64,000 nt of DNA from Brevibacillus migulae (GCF_004521915.1 NZ_SDKD01000015.1:45132-109131); one strand, 5' to 3'. Numbered from the stretch's first letter, positions 8,517 through 17,774 are shown. Made by a program: numbers and translations. The notes: generated by a model from the sequence alone, not told the origin.

Positions 8517-8885
8517 TTACTGTGCCTGCCGCTTTACAGCTTCCTGAGCTGGTAAACGGTTTTTCTCCCCCCACTCGCACATCATATTCAGCACAGGAAT
8601 GAGAGAAATCCCTCTTTCAGACAATGAATATTCGACTTTTGGTGGGATTTGGGGATATTCCTGACGTATGATAAGACCATCTGCCTCCAGCTCTTTTAAC
8701 ATAATGCTTAGCGTCTTAAAGGAAATGGTTCCGATACACCGCTTCAGCTCATTAAACCGCATAACCTTTTTTTCGGACAGCCAATACAGGACGATCATCT
8801 TATATTTACCGCCAATTAAGGACAAGGTGTATCCAAAGCCGGTTTCTTTTAGTTCCACACCAGTCGGAACACAGGTATCATCCAA
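8517..8885 (-). CDS. HxlR-family transcriptional regulator
   Basis: The 122-residue protein is a single HxlR winged-helix domain: the first helix ends in LIGGKYKMIVLYWL, and the recognition region is RFNELKRCIGTISFKTLSIM. Cysteines at 5 and 50 fall near the positions used for thiol switching in B. subtilis HypR and YodB, so it is probably a redox or electrophile sensor; this is inference. The start is TTG 8885 with AAAGGAG ten bases upstream. It faces the flavin oxidoreductase gene and is its likely regulator. Confidence 0.86.
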   Translation of the reverse strand: MDDTCVPTGVELKETGFGYTLSLIGGKYKMIVLYWLSEKKVMRFNELKRCIGTISFKTLSIMLKELEADGLIIRQEYPQIPPKVEYSLSERGISLIPVLNMMCEWGEKNRLPAQEAVKRQAQ

Positions 8886-9076
8886 AGTCTACACTCTCCT
8901 TTTGATAAGTATATGATACAAATATATATACTCCACAATAATTCCCATTATGGAACCTTATTGAAAAGATGTAAATGGACACAAAAAATATCTCAATGGG
9001 GAGGTCGTTTTCTGTAACTTAGGGAACGGCTTTTTGTTAATCAACCTACAGGAGCCTTTCTCGGTCACTTCATCGA

Positions 9077-9110
9077 AACAAAAAAGCAGTGAACCGAATT
9101 GGCTCACTGC
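9077..9110 (-). terminator. terminator of the gene at 9124
   Basis: GCAGTGA and TCACTGC form the stem; the minus strand continues with a T-run. Confidence 0.8.
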
Positions 9111-9123
9111 TAGGATGTTTCTG

Positions 9124-9474
9124 TTATTCTTCCATTTGGCTCAAGGTTTCTTCTTGCTGGTTATCTCCTTCTGGATACCAATAATCCAGAACCTTGCCCT
9201 GCAAGACCTTGCCTTCAATGAATTCTACCTGTTGCTCCGTAAAAGCGGGTGTCCAGTCAATCTCCAGTTCTGTCGCCAATTTCACCACAGTCAATAGCTC
9301 TGACCAAGCCACGTAGCGCTTATACCAAAAAAATTGTGGCTGCTCATTCATATATGGGTACAAGTCGTCAAATTCGGTGTGCTTGCAATCGAGAGCCCGT
9401 TCGAAAGAGACCTTGGCCGCTTCCACTTTTTGCAGGAAAAACGTTTCTAACTCTTTTTTCGCGATATTTGACAT
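9124..9474 (-). CDS. hypothetical protein, 116 aa
   Basis: This acidic soluble protein is rich in aromatic residues (PQFFWYKRYVAWSELL near 46-61) and has predicted amphipathic helices but no signal or membrane segment. GGGAGGG precedes the ATG. It lies downstream of the penicillin-binding protein gene in the same direction, about 125 bp away. In B. subtilis ponA is followed by a small gene (ypoC) of unknown function, but I cannot confirm relatedness. Confidence 0.7.
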   Translation of the reverse strand: MSNIAKKELETFFLQKVEAAKVSFERALDCKHTEFDDLYPYMNEQPQFFWYKRYVAWSELLTVVKLATELEIDWTPAFTEQQVEFIEGKVLQGKVLDYWYPEGDNQQEETLSQMEE

Positions 9475-9600
9475 CCTTCTTCCCTCCCGTGGCTGTTCTC
9501 TCTAAAACCATTCAGCAGCACTTCTTGTGACCTATTGTACCATGAGCATCGTTATTCATAAATAGTTGAAAACTTGTCAATGTTGTAGAAAAACTGGATG

Positions 9601-12192
9601 TTATCCGTTGCCATTCCTATTTCCATTGCCGTTTCCGTTACCATGGCCATTCCCACCCTCGGAATTTTGCTCATCTGCGGGAGGTTGATCGGTATCAAGC
9701 CATGGCGGCGTTGCATTGTTATCGCCTGGATTGTCTGATGAGCCATTGCCATCCGATTCTCCATTGCCGTCGGTTTCCCCATTGCCATCGCCCGATCCAT
9801 CGCCATCTACAGGCTCTGCTGGCTGACCTTCTTCAGGATTTTGGCCATCGCCTTGTTGATCCGGGTTATCTCCTTGCCCAGCGTCTTCCCCATCTGGCGG
9901 AAGCTCCCCGTCATCCCCCGGAACGTTTTCATCGTTATGCAAAGCGCCGTCCTGCAGCAGATTTTCAAGCTGGGACATATTGACATCCTTCGGTTCGGAA
10001 GGTGTTCCTTCCTCGCCATTTTCTTTTCGCGGAATGATCAAATACTTGTATGGAATCGGTTCATTGATCGAGTCCATGAATACGGTATCGGTCCACCCGC
10101 CTTGGATCAGTTCCTTGTTATCGATCGAATCCTTGTAGCGGTAGATATCGTAGCTGACATAGTCCTCCTCGCCGCCAATCCAGCTAAGCATGACTTTCAG
10201 CTCGCCATCTACCATGGTCATATCCGCCGTCAAGGTAAGAGGATTCTTTGCTTCCTCTTCTTTTTTCTTAACCTCTTCTACCCCTTGCGGCTTCTCGAAT
10301 TCGGTCACCTTCCGGCCTTTCAGTCCTTCGGTGAAGACCGTTTTAAACAGTTTGGCAGGCAAGTCGCTGCCGTTGCGCAAAATATGCTGCTTATCCTCTT
10401 TTTCGAACCCCATCCACACTGCCCCGACGTATTCCGGGGTATAGCCGACAAACCAGACATCCTTGTTATCCTTTGTGCTGTTGCTGATACCGGATTGGGT
10501 CGTTCCCGTTTTTCCTGATACTGGGCGGTTCATTCTCGCCGCTTTCCCCGTACCCTGTTCCACGGCAGCGCGCATCATAGTATGCACGTCCCATGCCGTT
10601 TGCGGCTTGATTACTGGGGTCTGCTTCAACTGTACCGTCTCCTGAATGCCCAGCTTATCTTCCTTGATGCTGACAATGGCATGCGCTTCCGACATGATTC
10701 CGCCATTAGCGAAGGCCGTATATGCTTGGGCCATTTTCAGGGGAGAGGTTCCGGTATGCAGCCCGCCGAGCGCGATTGCCAGGTTGCGGTCCTCTGGATC
10801 CAGCTTGATGCCAAAACGCTCTACGTAATTCATGCCTGTCTTCACGCCGATCTGATCCAACAGCCAGACTGTCGGTACGTTCAGGGATTGCTTCAACGCT
10901 TCCGTCATCGGAATCGAGTCGCTGTATTTATTGTTGTAGTTGCGTGGTTTATATCCGTTGAAATCCTGCAATTGGTTGCTTAATGGATAGTACGGATGAT
11001 ATTTGTCATCGCTATCCAATGCCGGTGCATAAGCCACAATCGGCTTGAAGGATGAGCCGGGCTGGCGCTTGGCATCGACCGCATAGTTGAAGCCTTTGGC
11101 CACGTAGTTGCGTCCGCCCATCATCCCGGCGATTCCGCCCGTTTTCGGATCAACGGCGATCATCGCGGCTTGTGCCGGATATTTCGCTCCGTCTTTCGGG
11201 AAGTTCTTTGGATTGTTGAAAGCTGTGACCATCGCGTCTTGCATTTGCTTATCCATGGCGGTGTAAATTTTCCAGCCGCCCTTGTACAGCATGGCTTCAT
11301 CAATGCCGTATTTTTCCTCGGCTTCGCTGATCACATAGTCCATGTAGGCGCGGTATGCCGCATTGTTCTGTTGATCCGCGACCTCTCTCGGTTCAGGCAT
11401 TGGCTCCTTCTGGGCAGCTTCCTTTTCTTCCAGCGTGATCAGCTTTTGCTCGTACATGACACGGATAATGGTATCCCGGCGCTCTTTTGCCAATGTTTGA
11501 TCCCCATTTTTGTCACCAAAGGGACCGTAGTAGGAAGGTGCTTTCGGGGTAGCTGCCAATGCCGCTGCTTCGGCAATTGTAAGCTGGTCTCCTTCCATAA
11601 TCGATTTATCGAAGTAAACCTTAGAGGCAGCTTCAATCCCGTAAGCCCCTTCGCCCATATAGATTTTGTTCAAATACATCTCCAGGATCTGTTCTTTGGT
11701 ATATGTACGATCCAGGTTGATGGCAATGCTCACTTCCTTGGTTTTCCGCCAAAATGTCTTTTCATCGGAGAGGAATACCTGTCTTGCCAATTGTTGGGTA
11801 ATCGTACTTCCGCCTTCCTTGGCGGAGCCTGTTTGAATATCTTTCAAAATTGCCCCGGCGATCCGGACAAAATCCACGCCATTGTGCTCAAAAAACCGTT
11901 TGTCTTCAATCGCGACAAATGCTTCAATCACGTGCTTCGGAATTTTATTATAAGGAACGTAATTGCGATCTTCTTTCATGTGCAAGGTGAACACCGGATT
12001 GCCATCTTTGTCGTACACGACCGAGGCATCCTTTTTCAATTCATCCAGCTTTGACATGTCGATCATTTGCGCGCCTGCATACAGCAAGGCGAAATAACCG
12101 CCTACCACACTCAGCAGCAAGCAAGCTGCAAATGAAACGACCAACATGAGCCATCGATTCTTCTTCTTGTTGGTTTTCTTGGCTTTTGCCAT
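9601..12192 (-). CDS. ponA: class A penicillin-binding protein 1A
   Basis: This bifunctional peptidoglycan synthase (863 aa) polymerises lipid II and crosslinks the strands at the outer membrane face. In order: basic cytoplasmic tail, membrane anchor 13-37, GT51 glycosyltransferase (EDKRFFEHNGVDF at 96-108, GGSTITQQLAR at 128-138), transpeptidase (SSFK at 380-383, SLN at 436-438, KTGT at 561-564), then a fibronectin-like segment and a low-complexity tail of about 100 residues rich in Gly, Asn, Asp, Pro and Glu. The start at ATG 12192 fits AGGAGG with eight-base spacing; 15 upstream codons are probably not translated. No recU partner is adjacent. Confidence 0.94.
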   Translation of the reverse strand: MAKAKKTNKKKNRWLMLVVSFAACLLLSVVGGYFALLYAGAQMIDMSKLDELKKDASVVYDKDGNPVFTLHMKEDRNYVPYNKIPKHVIEAFVAIEDKRFFEHNGVDFVRIAGAILKDIQTGSAKEGGSTITQQLARQVFLSDEKTFWRKTKEVSIAINLDRTYTKEQILEMYLNKIYMGEGAYGIEAASKVYFDKSIMEGDQLTIAEAAALAATPKAPSYYGPFGDKNGDQTLAKERRDTIIRVMYEQKLITLEEKEAAQKEPMPEPREVADQQNNAAYRAYMDYVISEAEEKYGIDEAMLYKGGWKIYTAMDKQMQDAMVTAFNNPKNFPKDGAKYPAQAAMIAVDPKTGGIAGMMGGRNYVAKGFNYAVDAKRQPGSSFKPIVAYAPALDSDDKYHPYYPLSNQLQDFNGYKPRNYNNKYSDSIPMTEALKQSLNVPTVWLLDQIGVKTGMNYVERFGIKLDPEDRNLAIALGGLHTGTSPLKMAQAYTAFANGGIMSEAHAIVSIKEDKLGIQETVQLKQTPVIKPQTAWDVHTMMRAAVEQGTGKAARMNRPVSGKTGTTQSGISNSTKDNKDVWFVGYTPEYVGAVWMGFEKEDKQHILRNGSDLPAKLFKTVFTEGLKGRKVTEFEKPQGVEEVKKKEEEAKNPLTLTADMTMVDGELKVMLSWIGGEEDYVSYDIYRYKDSIDNKELIQGGWTDTVFMDSINEPIPYKYLIIPRKENGEEGTPSEPKDVNMSQLENLLQDGALHNDENVPGDDGELPPDGEDAGQGDNPDQQGDGQNPEEGQPAEPVDGDGSGDGNGETDGNGESDGNGSSDNPGDNNATPPWLDTDQPPADEQNSEGGNGHGNGNGNGNRNGNG

Positions 12193-12326
12193 GATGTACC
12201 TCCTGATTTCTTTCCTCTCCCACAGTCTAAGACGCATCCTTACCCGGAAAAGTTTCTGTTTTTCTTGGCAAAAGGGCGTCCTAAGCTACCATCTTAGCAT
12301 AGAAACAGGAGTTTGGAGCATGAAGG

Positions 12327-12359
12327 TAAAAAATCCGTACCATTTTCCCGGCACGGACG
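12327..12359 (-). terminator. terminator of the ferritin-like gene
   Basis: On the minus strand CCGTGCC pairs with GGTACGG, followed by ATTTTTT. Confidence 0.65.
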
Positions 12360-12367
12360 ATCCCCTC

Positions 12368-12832
12368 TTATTTCCTTTCCTCACGGTGGTACAAATATTG
12401 AAAACGCTGGGAATGCTCGGATTCATCGTTTCTTGCTCCATAAAAAATATCTCGGATTTTCCGGTCCTTCGCCATCAAATACATTTTGTTGTACAGTTCC
12501 TGGGCTTCCAATTCGTCAAAAAAGGCAAGGCGATACGCCTCCCGCAAGGAACCATATGCTACCCGCTTAGGCCGCACCCTCGGTTCTTGACCGGTCAACT
12601 TCATGTAGAGGCGGCTGAATTGCCGAAAATGCTTGCGCTCGTCATCATACGCGTGTTTCACGTTATCATAGGCAACCTGATCGCCGTGGACCTGGGTTAG
12701 GATTTCCGCATAAAACCCGATAGCAGTCGCTTCCCCATTGATCGCTTCAACCAGCAAGTCGATAAACTTTCTGGAAACTCCGTTATCATTAGTCGAGCCA
12801 AAAGAACTCGAAGGAGAAAACATGGCTTGCAC
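12368..12832 (-). CDS. ferritin-like diiron protein
   Basis: The 154-residue protein is a four-helix bundle with the pattern of a ferritin-like or rubrerythrin-type diiron site: Glu in EAINGEATAIGFYAEIL (helix 1), DDERKHFRQF (ExxH-like, helix 2), FFDELEAQELYNKMY (helix 3) and NDESEHSQRFQYLY (ExxH, helix 4). The rubredoxin domain of true rubrerythrins is absent. A role in iron handling or peroxide defence is plausible, but substrate and partners are unknown. It is monocistronic. Confidence 0.8.
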   Translation of the reverse strand: MQAMFSPSSSFGSTNDNGVSRKFIDLLVEAINGEATAIGFYAEILTQVHGDQVAYDNVKHAYDDERKHFRQFSRLYMKLTGQEPRVRPKRVAYGSLREAYRLAFFDELEAQELYNKMYLMAKDRKIRDIFYGARNDESEHSQRFQYLYHREERK

Positions 12833-12907
12833 TCCCTTCAGGTGTCTCCGATATCCTATGTCATAGACCTATCCCCTGACTGGTTACCTGTCCTGAGTAA
12901 ATCGCCT

Positions 12908-12956
12908 AAAAAGGAAAAGAATCCCTGCTCTTCCTAAGGAAAGAGACAGGGATTCC
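12908..12956 (-). terminator. tkt terminator
   Basis: GAATCCCTG-CTCTT and AAGAG-CAGGGATTC form a long stem followed on the minus strand by a T-rich tract. Confidence 0.8.
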
Positions 12957-12969
12957 TCATCACGAAATC

Positions 12970-14979
12970 TTATTTCAACAGTTTTTCAGCTTCAGCTACC
13001 ACATTTTCCACGCTAAATCCGTATTCCTTCATGATGCGCTCTCCAGGAGCGGATGCACCGAACTGATTGATGCCGATCACGCGGCCGCCATCTCCCACGT
13101 AACGCTCCCAGCCAAGCGGCATGGCCATTTCCACACCGAGACGGGCTTTTACATGAGATGGGATCACCGCTTCCTTGTATTCTTGCGGCTGACGCTCAAA
13201 CAGCTCCCAGCTAGGCATGCTCACGACACGTACAGCTACGCCGCGCTCGGACAGCACGTTCGCCGCTTCCATCACGAGAGATACTTCGGAACCGGTCGCC
13301 AAGAGAATCAGATCCGGATTTCCGTTTGCCGCGTCCTTCAGTACATAAGCGCCGCGAACGAGACCCTCGCTTGCTTTCTCGATGGTTTCCGCCATCACAG
13401 GCAGATTTTGACGAGTCAGCACGAGTACTACCGGCTCATCGGTCGAGCTTACCGCATAGCGCCATGCTTCATTGGTTTCTACTGCATCTGCAGGGCGAAT
13501 GACGGTAAGACCAGGCATTGCGCGCAGAGCCGGAAGATGTTCGATGGGCTCGTGCGTAGGTCCGTCTTCACCAACGGCGATCGAATCGTGCGTAAATACG
13601 TAGGTGACAGGCAGCTTCATCAGCGCAGAAAGACGAATCGCCGGGCGCACATAATCGGAGAACACGAAGAAGGTTCCGCCATACACCTTCAAGCCGCCGT
13701 GCAGCGCCATCCCGTTCAAAGCAGCGCCCATTGCGAATTCGCGAACACCGAACCAGATGTTGCGTCCTTCATAGCTGCCTGGCAGGAAGTTGCCCGCGTT
13801 TTTGATAACCGTATTGTTGGAATGCGCCAGGTCAGCGGATCCGCCGAACAGATACGGAACCTTGCCTGCGAGACCATTGATCGCATTGCCGGAAGCTGCA
13901 CGTGTAGCGAGCTTTGTACCTGCTTCATACTTCGGCAAGTCTGCATCCCAGCCGTCTGGCAATTTGCCGCTGGCCGCTGTCTCGAATTGCTGCGCCAGCT
14001 CCGGATAAGCTTTGGCATAAGCCGCAAACAGCTCTTTCCATTCTGCCTCGTGCTTGGAACCAGCTTCCGCCAATCCTTGGTAATAGGCAGATACTTCGTC
14101 TGGCACATGGAATTCTTGCTCATAGTTCCAAGCATAATTTTGCTTAGTCAGCTTCACTTCGTCTTTTCCGAGCGGTGCACCGTGGGATGCGGAGCTTCCG
14201 CCTTTGTTCGGGCTGCCGTAGCCAATGGTGGTTTTCACTTCGATCAATGTTGGGCGGTCAAGATCACCGCGTGCTTCTGCGAGTGCCGCCTCGATCGCTT
14301 TCAGGTCGTTTCCATCTTCCACACGGAGGTATTGCCAGCCGTATGCTTGGTAGCGCTGAGCCACATTTTCCGAGAAGGAGCGGCTCAATTCGCCATCCAG
14401 GGAAATATCGTTGGAATCGTACAGGACGACCAGCTTGCCCAATTTCAGGTGGGCTGCGAGTGAGGAAGCTTCACCCGATACGCCCTCCATCAGATCGCCG
14501 TCGCCGCAGATCACGTATGTATAGTGGTTCACGATGTCATAGCCATCGCGGTTGTAGGTCGCAGCGAGATGACGCTCTGCCATGGCCATACCAACAGCAG
14601 TCGCAATCCCTTGTCCAAGCGGGCCTGTTGTCGCATCTACCCCTGGCGTATGACCATATTCCGGATGTCCAGGCGTTTTACTGCCCCATTGACGGAAATT
14701 GTACAGATCCTCGATGCTCACATCGTACTTCATCAGGTGCAGCATGGCATACAACAGCATCGAGCCATGGCCAGCGGACAGGACGAAACGGTCGCGATTG
14801 ATCCAGCCCGGATTTTGCGGATTGACTTTCATGTAACGGCTCCACAGTACGTGTGCCATCGGTGCGGCACCCATCGGCATCCCCGGATGGCCGGAATTTG
14901 CCTTTTCGATTGCGTCAATTGCCAACGTACGCAGCGTATTGATCGCAAGCTGGTCAATCGATACTTGCTGAGTGGTCAT
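12970..14979 (-). CDS. tkt: transketolase
   Basis: Transketolase (669 aa) moves two-carbon units between sugar phosphates in the non-oxidative pentose phosphate pathway using thiamine diphosphate. The ThDP motif begins with GDGDLMEGVSGEASSLA near 155-171 and the pyrimidine-domain contacts include GVREFAMG near 408. GHPGMPMGAAPMAHVLW near 29-45 is the usual N-terminal signature. ATG 14979 has GGGAGG upstream; a longer reading is not supported by a binding site. The gene has its own terminator. Confidence 0.96.
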   Translation of the reverse strand: MTTQQVSIDQLAINTLRTLAIDAIEKANSGHPGMPMGAAPMAHVLWSRYMKVNPQNPGWINRDRFVLSAGHGSMLLYAMLHLMKYDVSIEDLYNFRQWGSKTPGHPEYGHTPGVDATTGPLGQGIATAVGMAMAERHLAATYNRDGYDIVNHYTYVICGDGDLMEGVSGEASSLAAHLKLGKLVVLYDSNDISLDGELSRSFSENVAQRYQAYGWQYLRVEDGNDLKAIEAALAEARGDLDRPTLIEVKTTIGYGSPNKGGSSASHGAPLGKDEVKLTKQNYAWNYEQEFHVPDEVSAYYQGLAEAGSKHEAEWKELFAAYAKAYPELAQQFETAASGKLPDGWDADLPKYEAGTKLATRAASGNAINGLAGKVPYLFGGSADLAHSNNTVIKNAGNFLPGSYEGRNIWFGVREFAMGAALNGMALHGGLKVYGGTFFVFSDYVRPAIRLSALMKLPVTYVFTHDSIAVGEDGPTHEPIEHLPALRAMPGLTVIRPADAVETNEAWRYAVSSTDEPVVLVLTRQNLPVMAETIEKASEGLVRGAYVLKDAANGNPDLILLATGSEVSLVMEAANVLSERGVAVRVVSMPSWELFERQPQEYKEAVIPSHVKARLGVEMAMPLGWERYVGDGGRVIGINQFGASAPGERIMKEYGFSVENVVAEAEKLLK

Positions 14980-15084
14980 AATCAAGATCCTCCCTGCGAA
15001 TAGTGTTGTCGAAAAAAGGTAAGAAGAAAAGCCAGTGTGATTATACCATAGTTTTCCTCGTACAGGCACGAGGCGAAATCGTGA

Positions 15085-15300
15085 TTATTGCAAAGGACCG
15101 CCAGACAGTTTTTTCTTTTCTGCCGCAAGCGCGCTGATCGCCTCCAGATACTCCTCCGTCTCGATCAATCCAAGCTGGCGAAGCTCACGAATCTCGTCCT
15201 CAATCAGAAAAAAGTCGCCTTCCCGATCGCCTGTGTAAAACAGGAGCCCCCATCGTCGCAAAAACGCCTTCAAATCGAAGTCGGATCCACGCTGACTCAC
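15085..15300 (-). CDS. yqgQ: YqgQ-family (DUF910) protein
   Basis: The 71-residue protein matches the pattern of B. subtilis YqgQ as I recall it: a core of GLLFYTGDREGDFFLIEDEI followed by L-x-x-LGLIETEEYLEA. The family is small, helical and of unclear function (nucleic-acid binding has been proposed). The GTG start directly abuts the stop codon of the upstream gene at 15301, so the two are translationally coupled. Confidence 0.75.
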   Translation of the reverse strand: MSQRGSDFDLKAFLRRWGLLFYTGDREGDFFLIEDEIRELRQLGLIETEEYLEAISALAAEKKKLSGGPLQ

Positions 15301-15705
15301 CTACGCTCCCTCCCACTCGGACTTCATCTGGCGGAATACGGCCTCATAATCGAATTCAAAAGGATGTACCCGGATGACGATTACGTTGGCTTGCGGAAAA
15401 GCCTGTTTCCAGCTTTCCTCCTCCGCAGCATCTACGCCCACCAGATAGAGCGGCATCTTGGACAGCTTCTCGTCTTTTTGCAGCGACTGCAGAAACTCCT
15501 TGCTCTTTTCCTGTTCGTCCGCCACATTTACCACAAAAAGCAGCTTGTCCGCCTCGCCCTGCTCATGCCGCGCTTTGATTTGTTCCAGCACTTTGGCCGT
15601 TGGGACCACCGCATTTACCTGCGGGAAAAAATCTAATATTTCATCCAGCCAGTCATCCTCTTGCCAGGCCAAATAATAAATCATCTGTACTGTCATTCTT
15701 TCCAT
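15301..15705 (-). CDS. hypothetical protein, 134 aa, coupled to yqgQ
   Basis: The cytoplasmic acidic protein has alternating beta (KLLFVVNVAD, PLYLVGVDA, NVIVIRV) and helical segments, suggesting a small Rossmann- or receiver-like alpha/beta fold, but it lacks the acidic pocket of response regulators. I do not recognise the family. Starts at ATG 15705 or at the internal ATG 15696 are both possible. Its stop touches the start of yqgQ. Confidence 0.65.
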   Translation of the reverse strand: MERMTVQMIYYLAWQEDDWLDEILDFFPQVNAVVPTAKVLEQIKARHEQGEADKLLFVVNVADEQEKSKEFLQSLQKDEKLSKMPLYLVGVDAAEEESWKQAFPQANVIVIRVHPFEFDYEAVFRQMKSEWEGA

Positions 15706-15898
15706 CCACCCCGTGTCTTTTCCATAAACTTGTTACGCCGCTTCATTATAGCATGGAAAAGACAGGCAAGATACGTCGGGCGCACGGCTTGCTTGACTTC
15801 CCACTTCGCTTCACGTAAGGTTGAAAGTGTCCGCGTGGTACAAGCCCGCTCGGTTTCTCTAACGCTCATTCCCAACCATATAGAAAGAGGTTTTTTTC

Positions 15899-17068
15899 GT
15901 GCACAAAAAGTATCTTGGCCTCTTGTTTATCATCATGTTTTTGATGATGCTTGGCTTCGGTATTATTATTCCGATCCTACCTTACTTTGCCGAAAGCATG
16001 GGGGCTTCATCCTTCGAAATCGGACTCTTGTTTGCGATTTACAATATCATGCAGTTCATTTTTGCTCCGATTTGGGGAAGCTTGTCTGATCGCATCGGCC
16101 GCAAACCGCTGATCTTGGTCGGCCTGCTTGGCTTTTCCATCACATTCATCCTTTTTGGCTTATCGGGCAGCTATACAGAGATGCTCATCTACCGCTTGTT
16201 TGGCGGGATCGTCTCTGCAGCAGCCATTCCGACTGTAACGGCGATGGTAGCCGACCTCTTCCCTCCCGACGAACGAGCGAAAGGGATGGGCGTCATCGGT
16301 GCAGGCATCGGTCTGAGCTTTGTCTTTGGTCCTGCCATCGGCGGACTCCTTGGCGAGGTAGATCCGAGCTATCCGTTTTTCGCTTCCGGGATCGTTGCTC
16401 TGCTCACCTTCCTGTTTGTGGGCATATCCTTGCCGGAGAGCTTACCCCCGGAAAAACGTGCCGATGTCAGACGTGAAAAACGTGACAATCCGCTGACGGC
16501 TATGTTCGGTCCGATGGCGTTGCTGTATAACATTGTCTTTATTGTATCTCTTACCTTTTCCGGCCTGGAAACCACCTTTGCCTTGTATATCAACGACCTG
16601 TATGGCCTGACGTCGAAAGAGCTTGGCTATATGTTTCTGGTCATGGGCGTGATCGCCGCGATCGTTCAGGGTGGCATGATCGGGCGGATGGTGAAAAAAT
16701 GGGGAGAAGCTACGGTGCTCTCCATCGGACTCCTGCTCTATGCGATCGGCTTTATTTCCATTCTGATGGCCGATTCCTTCTGGGGCTTTGCTTTGAACCT
16801 ATCCTTATTTGGTGCAGGGCAGGGCATGATTCGAGCCTCCGCGACGTCCTTGATCACGCAGCGGACAACCCAAGGGCAAGGCGTTACTTCCGGAAACATG
16901 AGCTCCATGGACAGCCTCGGGCGCATTCTCGGACCTTTGCTTGGCGGCGCTTTGTATGCGTGGCATGCGAGCGGTCCGTTCCTGACCGGCTTTGTACTGA
17001 TTGTGATCATGCTGATTCTTTTCCGCAGCCGGCAGCTGTATACGGTCAAGCAAACGGAAACACAGTGA
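15899..17068 (+). CDS. MFS drug efflux transporter (TetA/12-TMS type)
   Basis: The 389-residue protein has twelve hydrophobic segments and the MFS loop 2-3 signature GSLSDRIGRKPLILVG near 61-76, with FGIIIPILPYF in the first helix. This places it among proton-coupled drug exporters of the DHA1 family, close to the tetracycline-resistance branch. The substrate cannot be inferred. GTG 15899 follows AGAAAGAGG. A terminator and then repeat element A1 follow directly. Confidence 0.88.
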   Translation: MHKKYLGLLFIIMFLMMLGFGIIIPILPYFAESMGASSFEIGLLFAIYNIMQFIFAPIWGSLSDRIGRKPLILVGLLGFSITFILFGLSGSYTEMLIYRLFGGIVSAAAIPTVTAMVADLFPPDERAKGMGVIGAGIGLSFVFGPAIGGLLGEVDPSYPFFASGIVALLTFLFVGISLPESLPPEKRADVRREKRDNPLTAMFGPMALLYNIVFIVSLTFSGLETTFALYINDLYGLTSKELGYMFLVMGVIAAIVQGGMIGRMVKKWGEATVLSIGLLLYAIGFISILMADSFWGFALNLSLFGAGQGMIRASATSLITQRTTQGQGVTSGNMSSMDSLGRILGPLLGGALYAWHASGPFLTGFVLIVIMLILFRSRQLYTVKQTETQ

Positions 17069-17078
17069 ATTTATTATT

Positions 17079-17113
17079 GGCAGCGCCTAGCTTCGGGCGT
17101 TGCCTTCCTTTTT
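17079..17113 (+). terminator. terminator of the MFS gene
   Basis: GGCAGCGCC pairs with GGCGTTGCC (one G-T), followed by a T-rich tract that touches element A1. Confidence 0.65.
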
Positions 17114-17358
17114 GTGCAAACATTGTGGTGGGGGAAGGAAAGACCGGGCAGGGCTACGAAGTTGCCACACCCCTTAGAAGCGAAGACTGTCCGGTTCCGC
17201 TTGCAAAAACGGGACGTCGCGCAAAAGGGTTCATGGAAGTGGATTCACCCGTAGCGATTGCGCGACAAGCGTGTCCCGTTTTCGCAAGCTCCACCTTGGT
17301 CGGTGTGGCAAAAAACTCCGCCCGTCCCGGCCTTTCCTTCCTCACGTAACGATTGCAC
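17114..17358 (+). repeat. interspersed hairpin element A, copy A1
   Basis: This 245-bp element folds into one long hairpin. Ends GTGCAA (17114-17119) and TTGCAC (17353-17358) are inverted. The outer stem is GGAAGGAAAGACCGGGC with GCCCG-CCGG-CTTTCCTTCC; the middle stem TGCCACACC with GGTGTGGCA; the inner stem GCTTGCAAAAACGGGAC with GTCCCGTTTTCGCAAGC; the top GTCGCGCAA with TTGCGCGAC. It encodes nothing credible and lies one base after the terminator of the MFS gene. Copies A2-A5 keep length and pairing while bases differ. Confidence 0.9.
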
Positions 17359-17448
17359 CATTACAAGTGAAAGCATAGATGCCTCGAATTTTACGGGGCT
17401 ATTAAGCATTTCCTTCTTCCTGTCCTGCTTCCTGATCTTCGGATTGTT

Positions 17449-17667
17449 TAAAGCTTCCGATACGCAGGTGAGCATGTTCCGAAACGGAGCGCCTGCGTAG
17501 CCCGTCCCAGCGGAGCAGCGAAACGCGGGAAACAGGGGTGCAAACCCGGTAAGCTGCGAAGCGATCCCACTTTTTGCACACCCCCGTGATTCGCTGCGCC
17601 CCACCCACAGCGGGGCGAAGAATGAAGCGGAGTTTCGGAACATGCTCCCCCCACAACAGCTACGAAA
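17449..17667 (+). repeat. interspersed hairpin element B, copy B1
   Basis: The core at 17470-17647 is closed by GAGCATGTTCCGAAAC and its exact reverse complement GTTTCGGAACATGCTC. An inner stem pairs GCAGCGAAACGCGGG with CCCGTGATTCGCTGC. Left and right flanks extend the inverted repeat. It sits about 90 bp downstream of A1, upstream of ilvE. Confidence 0.88.
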
Positions 17668-17699
17668 GAAGAAAAAACTTTAAATTTACTTTTCAAAAA

Positions 17700-17712
17700 A
17701 TTTGTATAATAA
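17700..17712 (+). promoter_or_regulatory. -10 region of the ilvE promoter
   Basis: TATAAT at 17705-17710 lies 64 bases before the ilvE start in an AT-rich stretch. The -35 hexamer is not clear. No T-box is visible in the leader. Confidence 0.4.
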
Positions 17713-17774
17713 TTGCAATAGGACCTGCAGCAAAGAAAAGCGGGTCTGTACACAGAGAAGGAGATCGAAACCAT

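Noticed and set aside
13153..14463. 436-codon plus-strand frame
   Set aside because: It is antisense to tkt, with no ribosome binding site or known motif.
17500..17774. N-terminal extension of ilvE from 17574
   Set aside because: The extension would translate element B1 and the promoter region; ATG 17775 has a proper binding site and matches the family length.
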